A stretch of DNA of 32,273 nucleotides from Ruminococcus sp. (GCA_029062165.1 JAIDQQ010000008.1:1-32273); one strand, 5' to 3'; positions 8,462 to 16,353 are shown, numbered from the stretch's first letter. Notes: a model not told the origin generated them from the sequence alone. Translations and numbers: made by a program.

Positions 8462-9946
8462 ATGGTCATTGAAGAACACGCACGGCTTGAAATTACGCTT
8501 CCGGACGGTCAAAAATTTGATGTATCAGAAAATGATATTATTCAAAATTCGCTTTCAGTAACTTCACAGTGTGTCAACGGAAATACTTTCGGATTCGGTT
8601 GTGTATCGCCAGCACAGCTTTCGGTAAAATTCCACCTGAAATCCATTGATATAGGTCGTTACGACGTTTACGGAGCGGAAATTATACTCTATTCTTATTT
8701 CGGAAATACACTGCCTGACGATGGTGGTAAGAGAGGTATTTTCAATGTTACGTCGGTTACAAAAAATAACGATATATTCACGATTTCTGCTTCTGATAAT
8801 ATCTGCTAGCTTGATAATTCTGCTTTTTCAGAGGAAAATAACACAAATCTCGGAAATGCCGTTTATGAGGCGTTAGCAGATGAAACCGGTTCAACGATTT
8901 ATCATGCAATAGATGCTTTAAATATAATAATTAGAGTTGCAGGAGATTTTATTAAAAGTAATATAGGTTCATTAAATCGTCACATAATTCCAAATGGTGA
9001 TACTCGTTTTGAAGGATATAACGTCCCTGAAAATGAACGAAAAGAATACGAGGAACGTGGAGTTTTGATTCTTGATAACGAACAGTCAGACAACATCAGG
9101 GATTATGTTTCGTGGCTTGCGGAATATATGGGTGGTTTTGTTATCGCTGACAAAAACGGAGAAATTCAGTTTAATTTATTTGAAAGTCCGTATTATCATG
9201 AAAATCCGGAAATACTTGATTTTTCGGAATTTCAGCAGAATACTCTTGAAATAGCAGGATTCAGGATATACTTATATTCGTCAAAAATAATTACTGAAGA
9301 TAATTACTGTCGTTTTTCTAACTTTCAGAAATCAACTGAAAACGGCGTTATTAACGTTGAAACGGTTATAAAAGGTAATCCTTTTATTGAATTTATCTAT
9401 AAATATTTCACTTTAGGCAGCGAAAATAAAGATTTGTCGTCAATAACAGGTGCTTTGATGTATTACCAGCAATGGATTCAAATTAGACCATTTTGCGGAA
9501 CGTATCACGGAAATAAATATCTGCATCTTGGTCAGTACATAAAAATCAAAGATGAAAAAGGTACAGAACATGAAACTACCATAACAAATATTACATGGCA
9601 ATTCCGTGGTGGTCAGCAGATAAAGTGTGTCGGTGAGGATTCCAGAACGCTTTCACAGGGTCGGAAAAGAACGCAGGCAGTCCGGATGGGTGAACGTATG
9701 AAAACGCAGATAAACAGGCTTGAAGATACAGTTTCAGATAATAAGGAAGAATTTGACAGAAAAATAAACAGCAATGAAAATGATATTTCAGGTCTTGATG
9801 GACGCATCAGAACCCTTGAAAACGAAGATTTTAAATGGCATATCGACCGGCAAAGAGAACGAATAGAGGCTCTTGAAAACAGCGATTTTCAATGGCAGAT
9901 TGACAATCTCAGGGAACGTATTGAAAATCTTGAATATGGAGGATAA
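8462..9946 (+). pseudogene. Baseplate/tail hub (Tal-like) gene interrupted by one in-frame TAG
   Basis: Codons 1-115 run from ATG 8462 to a TAG at 8807-8809. The same frame then continues without another stop to TAA at 9944-9946, giving 494 codons in all. There is no plausible start just after the TAG; the next possible one (TTG 9065) lies inside the domain. The N-terminal part is beta-rich ('RGIFNVTSVTKNNDIFTISA'), the middle has the look of a phage tail hub or tail-associated protein ('DYVSWLAEYMGGFVIADKNG', 'GQYIKIKDEKGTEHETTITN'), and the C-terminus is a coiled coil with two near-repeated units (DFKWHIDRQRERIEALE / DFQWQIDNLRERIENLE). Loss by a single nonsense change (for example CAG or AAG to TAG) is the simple reading; suppression or sequencing error remain possible. 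Confidence 0.8.
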
Positions 9947-9948
9947 AA

Positions 9949-11664
9949 ATGATTTTAAAGGCGAATCAGAAATATATTGATATGTCATGTGTTCGTCATC
10001 TGCTTGCAACTGGCGAAAAAAATGCCGATTATCTGACATTTGAAATATCAAAAAAATACCATGATGTAGACTTGTCGGAATGTACTTTTATTCTGCGTGC
10101 AGTAAATGCTTGCGGAAACCTTGTTGAACAGACACTCAAAAAGCTGATTGACAACAATTCAATATTTCTTACGTGGACGGTTGACGAATATTTCACAGCT
10201 GTTTCGGGGGTTCTTAAACTTGAAATCAGGGGCGTTAAAGGCGACGAACTGGTAATAAAATACGACCTTTCGGACATTATTGTGCGTGAAAGTGCTGTCG
10301 GTGAGGGTCTGCCGGAAATTCCGGACACTACTGTTATTCAAGGCGAAAAGGGTGACAAAGGTGATGCCGGACTTTCTGCTTATGAAATATGGCTTTCAAT
10401 TGGAAACTCCGGCACAGAAGCTGATTTCATTATGTCACTTAAAGGCGATAAAGGTGACAAAGGTGAACAAGGGTTGCAGGGAATTAAAGGTGAAAAAGGC
10501 GATACTGGTGGGCAGGGTATTCAAGGTGAAACGGGTGAGGCTAGAAAGTCAGCTTATGAAACGTGGTTATCATTTGGAAACTCCGGAACAGAAACGGACT
10601 TCATCGCATCGCTGAAAGGTGCAAGAGGCGAACAAGGATTACAGGGCATTCAAGGTGAAATCGGTCTGACTGGCGAAAAAGGTTCAGACGGAAAAAACGG
10701 CAAATCAGCTTATGAAACATGGCTTTCAATCGGAAATTCCGGCACAGAAGCAGACTTCGTCACATCACTTAAAGGTGATAAAGAAGAACAAGGTTTGCAG
10801 GGGATTCAGGGCGAAAAAGGCGACAAAGGCGAACAGGGTTTACAAGGTATTCAGGGTGAAATTGGTCTGACTGGCGAAAGCGGTAAGGACGGTGTTGACG
10901 GATTTTCACCGATAATAGAGGTTTGTGAAAACACAGAAACATCTTACAGACTTATGATTAAAGACAAAACAAATACCTTTAAAACGCCGAATTTAAAGGG
11001 TTTAAACGGTGTTTCAGGCAGTGGAACATCTGTAACAATTGATTCTGAACTTTCCGGAACATCCGAAAATCCGGTACAGAATAAAGTTATATCCGTCGAA
11101 ATATCGACATTGAAGAATCAGATTTCAAATCTTAATGACCTCATTTCCACGCTCCAGACCGGTGGTGGAAATCTGAAATTTACAACTCTTTTTGACAGTT
11201 CAGACTACGAAAAATACAAGAATTTATGGAATTTCAAGTGTTCGTACTGGGACGACAGAGTTTTTTCTTTCGATGAAACAGCCACAAAAAACACAACATT
11301 CTGAAATGATAAAAACAGCTATTCTATGCGGTTTTCAAACTCTTTCGGGTGGGGTGCGGACATTACAGCGATATGTTCTGAAGCCGTCGAAATAAACGAT
11401 AAAAGTGTTCTGATTGTCGACTATAACTGTTCTGCGGACGGCGATGCAATGACTGCTGAAATAATTCCGGAAGCTGATTTTACGGCTCAGAAAACAGCGG
11501 ATTTTGAAGTAATACCAGCATTTTATGCGGTCAGTACATCGTATATTTCGGCGAATTTCAGACTTATTTCAGCTTTTGAAAGCGGAAGTTATTATATCCG
11601 TCTGAAAGTCAACACAACCAATCCGGTATTTATGGTCAGAAAAATTATTGTAGTTTCGGGGTGA
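9949..11664 (+). pseudogene. Collagen-like tail fibre / baseplate upper protein gene interrupted by one in-frame TGA
   Basis: The frame runs from ATG 9949 to a TGA at 11302-11304 (451 aa) and then continues in the same frame to TGA 11662-11664 (571 codons before the final stop). Residues 1-105 resemble a BppU-type immunoglobulin-like baseplate domain ('TFILRAVNACGNLVEQTL', 'GVLKLEIRGVKGDELVIKYD'). Residues about 132-317 are collagen-like Gly-X-Y repeats broken by three cassettes of the form SAYE-WLS-GNSGTE-DF--SLKG. Then comes 'ELSGTSENPVQNKVI', a motif frequent in phage fibres, a short coiled coil, and a beta-rich receptor-binding-type end that lies mostly after the TGA. TGG to TGA at a Trp codon is the likely lesion. 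Truncation would remove the tip. Confidence 0.8.
10342..10899 (+). repeat. Gly-X-Y (collagen-like) repeat region with three SAYE...SLKG cassettes
   Basis: Gly-X-Y triplets such as GEKGDKGDAG and GEQGLQGIQGE run through this stretch. Three 23-residue cassettes begin at 10375, 10549 and 10705 (residues 143, 201, 253). One triplet is broken (GDKEEQG), a sign of drift. The repeats probably form a trimeric triple-helical fibre shaft. Confidence 0.85.
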
Positions 11665-11668
11665 TTTG

Positions 11669-11863
11669 GTGTTCGGAAAATTTACAAAACTTATTGATGT
11701 GAAGTCACTGGTAACGCTGTTTTTAACGCTGATTTTCGGCATTCAGACTTTGAAAGGCAGTGTGACCGCAGACCAGTTTCTGACCGTATTTACGACGATA
11801 ATTGCTTTTTACTTCGGTACTCAGTACGAAAAAACAAAATCAGAAAAGGAGAATCAAAAATGA
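11669..11863 (+). CDS. Small membrane protein, probable phage holin
   Basis: About 64 residues, starting GTG 11669 (a TTG one codon earlier is nearly on top of the GGGGTGA ribosome site at 11658-11664, so GTG is preferred). It has two hydrophobic stretches, 'SLVTLFLTLIFGIQTLKG' and 'FLTVFTTIIAFYFGTQY', and a charged tail 'EKTKSEKENQK', the layout of a small class II-like holin. It overlaps the endolysin gene by ATGA (11860-11863). Role by layout and position: it makes the membrane holes that let the lysin reach the wall. Confidence 0.7.
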   Translation: MFGKFTKLIDVKSLVTLFLTLIFGIQTLKGSVTADQFLTVFTTIIAFYFGTQYEKTKSEKENQK

Positions 11864-12285
11864 ATTCGCCATATATGGGAAAATTTCAGGTCACACAGGA
11901 ATTTAAAGGACAGGCTCACGACGGTTTAGACCTCGTCGGAATTGACAGTAAGGAAATCCACAGCACCGTGAATGGCGTTGTACACTATGCCGGCTGGGAA
12001 AATTCCGCCAATCACTCACAAGGATTCGGGCAGTACGTCTGCATCAGAAGCACCGGCGGAAATTTCTACTACTTCGGACATCTTTCGGAAATCAGGGTAA
12101 AAGCCGGTGACACGGTCAGAATCACGGACGTTATCGGTGTGGAGGGAAATACAGGCTACTCTTTCGGAAGTCATTGTCACTACTGTGTGAGACCACAATT
12201 TTCCGCCGGAAATACGTACAATATCAGCGTAATATCGGGGATTCCTAATGCTCTCGGCATTTACGACGACGGCTATCGCCAGTAA
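11860..12285 (+). CDS. M23 family peptidase, phage endolysin
   Basis: 141 residues with AAAGGAG (11846-11852) before ATG 11860. It is a bare LytM/M23 zinc metallopeptidase domain: H20xxxD24 in 'AHDGLDL', His74 in 'YYFGHLS', and the HxH pair 105/107 in 'GSHCHYCVRP', the zinc-binding and catalytic set of the family. There is no signal peptide and no cell-wall binding domain, so export should depend on the holin encoded just upstream. It would cut peptide cross-bridges of peptidoglycan at lysis. All key residues are present. Confidence 0.88.
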   Translation: MNSPYMGKFQVTQEFKGQAHDGLDLVGIDSKEIHSTVNGVVHYAGWENSANHSQGFGQYVCIRSTGGNFYYFGHLSEIRVKAGDTVRITDVIGVEGNTGYSFGSHCHYCVRPQFSAGNTYNISVISGIPNALGIYDDGYRQ

Positions 12286-12312
12286 ATTTTCTGAAAAGTA
12301 AAATAAACCTGA

Positions 12313-12348
12313 AAACAGCCTTTTTTTCGTGAAAAGGCTGTTTTTTTA
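12313..12348 (+). terminator. Rho-independent terminator after the lysis genes
   Basis: AAACAGCCTTTT and AAAAGGCTGTTT pair around a short loop and are followed by a T run (12341-12347). It ends the late phage operon and separates it from the cargo block. Confidence 0.85.
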
Positions 12349-12369
12349 TAGAAACAAGGAGGATTCAGA

Positions 12370-13019
12370 ATGAAAAGTTTTATTTCGTGGATGGGCGGAA
12401 AAAGTCTGCTTGCAAAGAAAATCACGCAAAACTTGAGGTTTACAACGACTTCAACAGCGACCTTGTAAATCTCTTCCGCTGTGTGAAATATCATCGTGCA
12501 AAACTTCAGCGTGAAATTTCCGGCTACTTCAATTCACGTGAATTTTTTGACGAAATAAAGGAAAAAATGAAAATTTCCGGATTTACAGACATTCAGAGGG
12601 CTGCAATGTTTTACATTCAGATAAAAATAAGCTATGGCTCAAATATGAGAACATTCTGCTGCAAAGAAATGAATCTTTCGACAGACCATATGGAGCAAAT
12701 TGAAAAACGTCTGAAAAGCGTTGTAATTGAAAACAAAGATTTTGAAAATCTAATCCGACTTTATGACCGTCCGAAAGCGTTGTTTTACTGTGACCCACCA
12801 TATCACAAGACCGAAAATTACTATGATGTGACTTTTACGGAAGATGACCACAAACGTTTAAAGACTGTTTTAGGCAATATTAAGGGACGTTTTATACTTT
12901 CTTACAACGACGACGAATATATTCGTGAATTATACAAAAATTATGAAATTATTCCTGTTGAACGTCAGAATAACCTTTCACGAGGTTCGTACAAAGAACT
13001 GATAATTAAAAATTTCTGA
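12370..13019 (+). pseudogene. D12-class N6-adenine DNA methyltransferase, internal deletion and frameshift
   Basis: A good start (AAGGAGG at 12356-12362, ATG 12370) gives 'MKSFISWMGGKSLLAKKI', the N-terminal motif of Dam-type methylases, but this frame stops at 12466. The rest of the protein continues in another frame from about 12435 ('LEVYNDFNSDLVNLFRCVKY') to TGA 13017, with the catalytic motif IV DPPY in 'ALFYCDPPYHKTENYYD'. The segment normally between these parts, including the SAM-binding motif I (PFGGG-like) of some 30-45 residues, is missing. So an out-of-frame internal deletion has removed cofactor binding, and the enzyme should be inactive. It sits directly upstream of the Mom-like gene. 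Confidence 0.82.
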
Positions 13020-13112
13020 TATATTTTTTTAGAATGATAATAACCGATTTAGTTATATTATTGTAAAAATAATATATAATATAACCGATTTGTACTGAAA
13101 GGGATTTTTAAA
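13020..13112 (+). promoter_or_regulatory. Promoter/operator region of the mom-like gene with 34-bp inverted repeat
   Basis: GTTATATTAT (13052-13061) and its exact reverse complement ATAATATAAC (13076-13085) flank a 14-bp spacer. A -10-like TATAAT lies at 13075-13080, inside the right arm, so binding there could block or replace RNA polymerase contacts. A direct repeat TAACCGATTT occurs at 13041-13050 and 13082-13091. The same 34-bp element recurs at 14045-14078 (32 of 34 bases identical). No clear -35 box is visible, which fits an activated promoter. Confidence 0.65.
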
Positions 13113-14000
13113 ATGGAAGTAATAAAATGTACAAAAAGCCTCGGAACACTGGTTATCAGACCTGTTGCCAAAACACTTGCAAAATCAATTATTATAGAAA
13201 ATCATTATTCGCATAAGTGGAATGACAGTTTCGGAATAATTAATTTCGGAATTTTCAGGCAAACCTCGGATAAATGCTTAGGTGTGGCGGTTTTTGGCAG
13301 AATGATGAACTCACATTCTTTCGGTCTGATTTCGGACGATTTAGAAAAGGACGATATTGTTGAACTGAATCGTCTGTGGATTGATGACTGTCTCGGACAC
13401 AACGCCGAAAGCCTTTTCATAGGAGCTTGTTTCAGAATCATACGTGCGGAATATCCCTATATTAAGGCGATTCAAAGCTTTGCAGATGGTCGGCTCGGGT
13501 GCGGAACTATTTACAAGGCGACAAATTTCAAATATTTCGGATTCCACAAAACGCAGTTTTATGAAAATAAAATAACCGGAGAAATCACACATAATGTTAT
13601 AATGACAAATGCAAAAAGTATCGGAATTGTACGCATGAACCGTCAATGGTGCGAGGGAATTTTAAAACCATTTGTTGTAAAAACATACAGATATATTTAT
13701 CCGCTGAAAAAAATCCGTTTCAAACTTAAGGAAAAGTCATATCCCGAATACAGCATAGGAAAAGAATATCTTACGGAATATCGGCACAATATACGCCTTG
13801 TATATCGTGCTTTGTGTGTTGCGTACATAACAGAACTTGAAGACGATTTTAACGTAATTAAAAACTGGATTCTGAATAATCAGACTAATGAAGAAATTCA
13901 GAATTACATGAAACTGGCACTCAGTAACGAATATATTCTCCAGAGGGCTGAACGGAATAATCTGACACATAAGGTTGAAGAACTTTATTCGCTGTTTTAA
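13113..14000 (+). CDS. mom: Mom-like adenine modification protein (GNAT-like fold)
   Basis: 295 residues from ATG 13113. The region 30-145 carries the conserved landmarks of the phage Mu Mom family: 'NHYSH' (30-34), 'ELNRLWIDD' (84-92), 'NAESLFI' (97-103) and 'SFADGRLGCGTIYKATNF' (122-139). In Mu, Mom converts adenines in DNA to N6-(carbamoylmethyl)adenine and so shields the phage from restriction; the fold is acetyltransferase-like. This protein is longer than Mu Mom (241 aa as I recall), mainly through a helical C-terminal extension (about 215-295) that I do not recognise. The frame is intact, in contrast to the neighbouring methylase and tail genes. The chemistry here is inferred from the family. 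Confidence 0.8.
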   Translation: MEVIKCTKSLGTLVIRPVAKTLAKSIIIENHYSHKWNDSFGIINFGIFRQTSDKCLGVAVFGRMMNSHSFGLISDDLEKDDIVELNRLWIDDCLGHNAESLFIGACFRIIRAEYPYIKAIQSFADGRLGCGTIYKATNFKYFGFHKTQFYENKITGEITHNVIMTNAKSIGIVRMNRQWCEGILKPFVVKTYRYIYPLKKIRFKLKEKSYPEYSIGKEYLTEYRHNIRLVYRALCVAYITELEDDFNVIKNWILNNQTNEEIQNYMKLALSNEYILQRAERNNLTHKVEELYSLF

Positions 14001-14211
14001 ACATAAAAAAGTATATTTTTTTTAGAGTAGTAATAACGATAGTGGTTATATTACTGTAAAAAGAATATATAATATAACTTATTCTTCTTGTTGGATAAGT
14101 ACTGATAATGCACGAAAAATGGAGAAAAGTTTGTTGGTTTTTGTGACTTGATATTTTTCACGAACAAGATTATACTGTGTGTACAGTCAAGAATACACAG
14201 GAGGAATTAAA
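14001..14211 (+). promoter_or_regulatory. Regulatory region of the amidoligase operon: second 34-bp element plus sigma-70-type promoter
   Basis: GTTATATTAC (14045-14054) and ATAATATAAC (14069-14078) form the second copy of the element seen upstream of mom; the T-rich run before it (14013-14023) is also shared. Some 70 bp downstream lies a consensus-like promoter, TTGATA (14148-14153), 17 bp, TATACT (14171-14176). CTGTGT (14175-14180) and ACACAG (14194-14199) form a small inverted repeat just before the AGGAGG ribosome site (14199-14204). Confidence 0.65.
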
Positions 14212-15066
14212 ATGAAAAACCAGACATTCGGTGTAGAAATCGAACTTACCGGAATCACAAGGGAAAAGGCAAGCCGGATAATAGCCGATTATTTCGGAAC
14301 AGAAAATTTTTACATCGGTACGTATTACGAAACATACGGTGCAAAGGACAGCAAGGGCAGAACATGGAAAGCAATGCACGACGGAAGTATAAGACAGGAA
14401 GATGGTCAGGCGGTCGAAATTGTAACGCCGGTTCTCAGATACGAGGATATTGAGGATTTACAGGAGATTATCAGACAGCTCAGACACAACGGTGCAAAGG
14501 CAAACGAAACTTGCGGAATCCATATTCATATCGGTGCAGAAAAACACACAGCCCAAACACTCGCAAACCTAGTAAACATCATGACAAGCAAGCAGAATCT
14601 GATATACAAGGCACTCGACATAAAAACCTCAAGGGAGCATTACTGTAAGAAACTTAAACCGGAACTTGCCGAAAAAATCAGAAAAAATAAACCTGATTCA
14701 CTTGAAAAAATGGCTGATATATGGTATGATGGTTATGACAGGGACCGCACTGCACATTACAATAACAGCCGTTACCACTGTCTTAATCTGCACAGCGTTT
14801 TCACAAAGGGAACAGTTGAGTTCAGACTTTTTAACAGTACGACACACGCCGGAAAAATCAAGGCATACATACAATTCTGCCTCGCAATAAATCATCAGGC
14901 ATTCACACAAAAATCTGCGACGGCAAGAATTACCGAAACAACAAACCCGAAATACACCTTCAGAACATGGCTTTTACGGCTCGGACTGATAGGTGACGAA
15001 TTTAAAACCGCAAGATTACATTTATTAGCAAATCTTGAAGGAAATGCCTCATGGAGAAACGGTTGA
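14212..15066 (+). CDS. Amidoligase family protein
   Basis: 284 residues from ATG 14212 (AGGAGG 7 bases upstream; an in-frame ATG at 14179 lies at the promoter and is rejected). Landmarks of the amidoligase_2 family (glutamine-synthetase-like fold) are in order: 'GVEIELTG' (7-14), 'HDGSI' (56-60), 'EIVTP' (69-73), 'CGIHIHIG' (101-108) and 'TVEFRLFN' (201-208). Such enzymes are predicted to use ATP to join an amine to a carboxyl group on peptides or small molecules; true substrates are mostly unknown. The pairing with a gamma-glutamylcyclotransferase-like gene downstream matches the known tendency of these families to occur together. All landmark residues are present, so it should be active. 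Confidence 0.85.
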   Translation: MKNQTFGVEIELTGITREKASRIIADYFGTENFYIGTYYETYGAKDSKGRTWKAMHDGSIRQEDGQAVEIVTPVLRYEDIEDLQEIIRQLRHNGAKANETCGIHIHIGAEKHTAQTLANLVNIMTSKQNLIYKALDIKTSREHYCKKLKPELAEKIRKNKPDSLEKMADIWYDGYDRDRTAHYNNSRYHCLNLHSVFTKGTVEFRLFNSTTHAGKIKAYIQFCLAINHQAFTQKSATARITETTNPKYTFRTWLLRLGLIGDEFKTARLHLLANLEGNASWRNG

Positions 15067-15085
15067 GAGGGTGAAAAACCCTCTC
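15065..15085 (+). other. Hairpin overlapping the amidoligase stop codon
   Basis: GAGAGGGT (15065-15072) and ACCCTCTC (15078-15085) form a perfect 8-bp stem with a 5-base loop. The stem begins within the TGA stop and ends just before the AAAGGAG ribosome site (15088-15094) of the next gene. There is no T run, so it is not a typical terminator; it could tune relative expression or mRNA decay. Confidence 0.7.
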
Positions 15086-15100
15086 CGAAAGGAGTAAAAA

Positions 15101-15535
15101 ATGAAATTATATATCGCTTACGGAAGCAACACAAATCACGAACTTATGGCATCAAGATGTCCCGATGCAGAGTTTATCGGAAACACAATGATAAAAAATT
15201 ATCGTCTTGAATTTCACGGAAAGAAAAATAATTCCTACCTTACAATCGTACCGGATAAAAATTCCGAAATCGAAACTGCGGTCTGGATGATAAGCGAAAA
15301 TGACGAAAAAGCACTTGATGATTATGAGGGCTTTCCGAAACTTTACCGCAAGGAAATGTTCAACATAACAATAAACGGAACGCCAAAGCAGGCACTTATA
15401 TACATCATGAACGACGGTACGGAAAAAGCACTGCCAAGCGAATCATATTTCAACTGCGTTCTTGATGGATATATTGACTGCGGAATAAATACAGAACAGC
15501 TTTTTAACGCTATGTTCAATGCTAAACAGTTATAA
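15101..15535 (+). CDS. Gamma-glutamylcyclotransferase-like (AIG2/GGCT family) protein
   Basis: 144 residues, ATG 15101 behind AAAGGAG. It shows the N-terminal 'YIAYGSNTN' (YGSN at 7-10) that binds the gamma-glutamyl group and the catalytic Glu76 in 'DDYEGFPKLY' (73-82), both hallmarks of the GGCT fold. Family members release gamma-glutamyl groups as 5-oxoproline from gamma-glutamyl amines or peptides. It is only 34 bases from the amidoligase gene and very likely co-transcribed, so the pair could make and break the same amide link. Its stop overlaps an ATAATATAAC half-site (15532-15541). Confidence 0.85.
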   Translation: MKLYIAYGSNTNHELMASRCPDAEFIGNTMIKNYRLEFHGKKNNSYLTIVPDKNSEIETAVWMISENDEKALDDYEGFPKLYRKEMFNITINGTPKQALIYIMNDGTEKALPSESYFNCVLDGYIDCGINTEQLFNAMFNAKQL

Positions 15536-15618
15536 TATAACAAATTCATGACAAACCGCCGTATTTTGTATATAATATAATTGCATAAAGTTATATTATA
15601 TATAAAGGCGGTTATAAA
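15529..15618 (+). promoter_or_regulatory. Promoter/operator of the XRE regulator with nested inverted repeats
   Basis: GTTATAATATAAC (15529-15541) carries the half-site of the mom and amidoligase elements. Then TATATAATATAA (15569-15580) and its exact reverse complement TTATATTATATA (15591-15602) surround TTGCATAAAG. Outside them AACCGCC (15554-15560) pairs with GGCGGTT (15607-15613). The layout suggests autoregulation by the protein encoded at 15619. Confidence 0.65.
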
Positions 15619-15879
15619 ATGATAAAAATTCATCTGTCCCGAATACTCGGTGAAAAGCGTATAACTCAGGCGGAGCTGGCACGGCAGACTGGAATAAGAC
15701 CATCGACAATAAGTGACATATACAACGAAATGACCGAACGTCTGAATATTGACTACCTCGACCGAATCTGTGAATATCTTGATTGCAGTATCACGGATTT
15801 GATTGAATACATTCCAAACAAGCAGAAGAAAACCGGAAAGTTTCTTATAAAAGAACCGCACGGAAACCGTAAAAAATAA
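15619..15879 (+). CDS. Small XRE/Cro-CI family transcriptional regulator
   Basis: 86 residues. A helix-turn-helix is evident at about residues 15-38 ('ITQAELARQTGIRPSTISDI'), followed by 'LDRICEYLDCSITDLIEYIP', the standard Cro/CI-type end, then a basic tail. It has no ligand or dimerisation domain beyond this. Because TATAATATAA-type half-sites occur before this gene, before the amidoligase operon and before mom, it is the obvious candidate regulator of the cargo block; this is inference. It is transcribed in the same direction and ends at a strong terminator. Confidence 0.85.
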   Translation: MIKIHLSRILGEKRITQAELARQTGIRPSTISDIYNEMTERLNIDYLDRICEYLDCSITDLIEYIPNKQKKTGKFLIKEPHGNRKK

Positions 15880-15898
15880 TTCCTCAAACAATATTAAA

Positions 15899-15944
15899 AC
15901 ACTCTTTAAAGGCCGTTTAAATGGTCTTTAAAGAGTGTTTTTTT
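15899..15944 (+). terminator. Rho-independent terminator after the XRE gene
   Basis: ACACTCTTTAAAGGCC pairs with GGTCTTTAAAGAGTGT around an 8-base loop, followed by TTTTTTT. It closes the cargo block. Confidence 0.9.
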
Positions 15945-16081
15945 AAATTTAAATTTTGATATACTTTTTGCAAATATTACATTCCGTAAATTTTTCAGGC
16001 TGATTTTTTGTATTTTGCGTGTCAAATTACACACCCCTTGAACCCCGATTTTGAAAACAGATAGAGAAAGGAAGATTGAAA

Positions 16082-16353
16082 ATGGAAGAAAAGAATAAGA
16101 GAAACAAATACCTGAAAATTCGTGTCAGTGAGGAAGAAATGGAAGCTATCAAGCGCAAATTTCAAAACAGCGGAATGGATACACTCAGTGGTTTTGTCCG
16201 TGCGATGCTAACAGTATCAATCAGATAGCTGTCCGGGTAAACCGTACAAACAATATCTATGATAAGGATATTGAGGATATAAAGTTCAGATTAAATCTGC
16301 TCTGGCAGCCGCTTAACTTTTTGAAAACTAAGATTTTGCAGTTGAAACATTGA
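16082..16353 (+). pseudogene. MobC-type mobilisation protein remnant
   Basis: A 48-residue frame starts ATG 16082 ('NKYLKIRVSEEEMEAIKRKF', then 'GFVRAML') and stops at 16226. In another frame the text goes on as 'NSINQIAVRVNRTNNIYDKD' up to TGA 16351. The first part is the ribbon-helix-helix start, and the second part matches the 'N-L-NQIA-R-N' segment of plasmid/transposon MobC relaxosome proteins. The piece normally between them is missing and the frame is lost. It points to an old mobilisable element to the right of the prophage; no relaxase follows. Confidence 0.75.

Noticed and set aside
8462..11664. Stop codon reassignment in the phage
   Set aside because: Two different stops (TAG and TGA) are involved, while TAA, TAG and TGA all end normal genes in the same operon; no suppressor tRNA is visible.
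14179..14211. Upstream ATG start for the amidoligase
   Set aside because: It lies at the expected transcription start of the TTGATA/TATACT promoter and lacks a ribosome site; ATG 14212 has AGGAGG.
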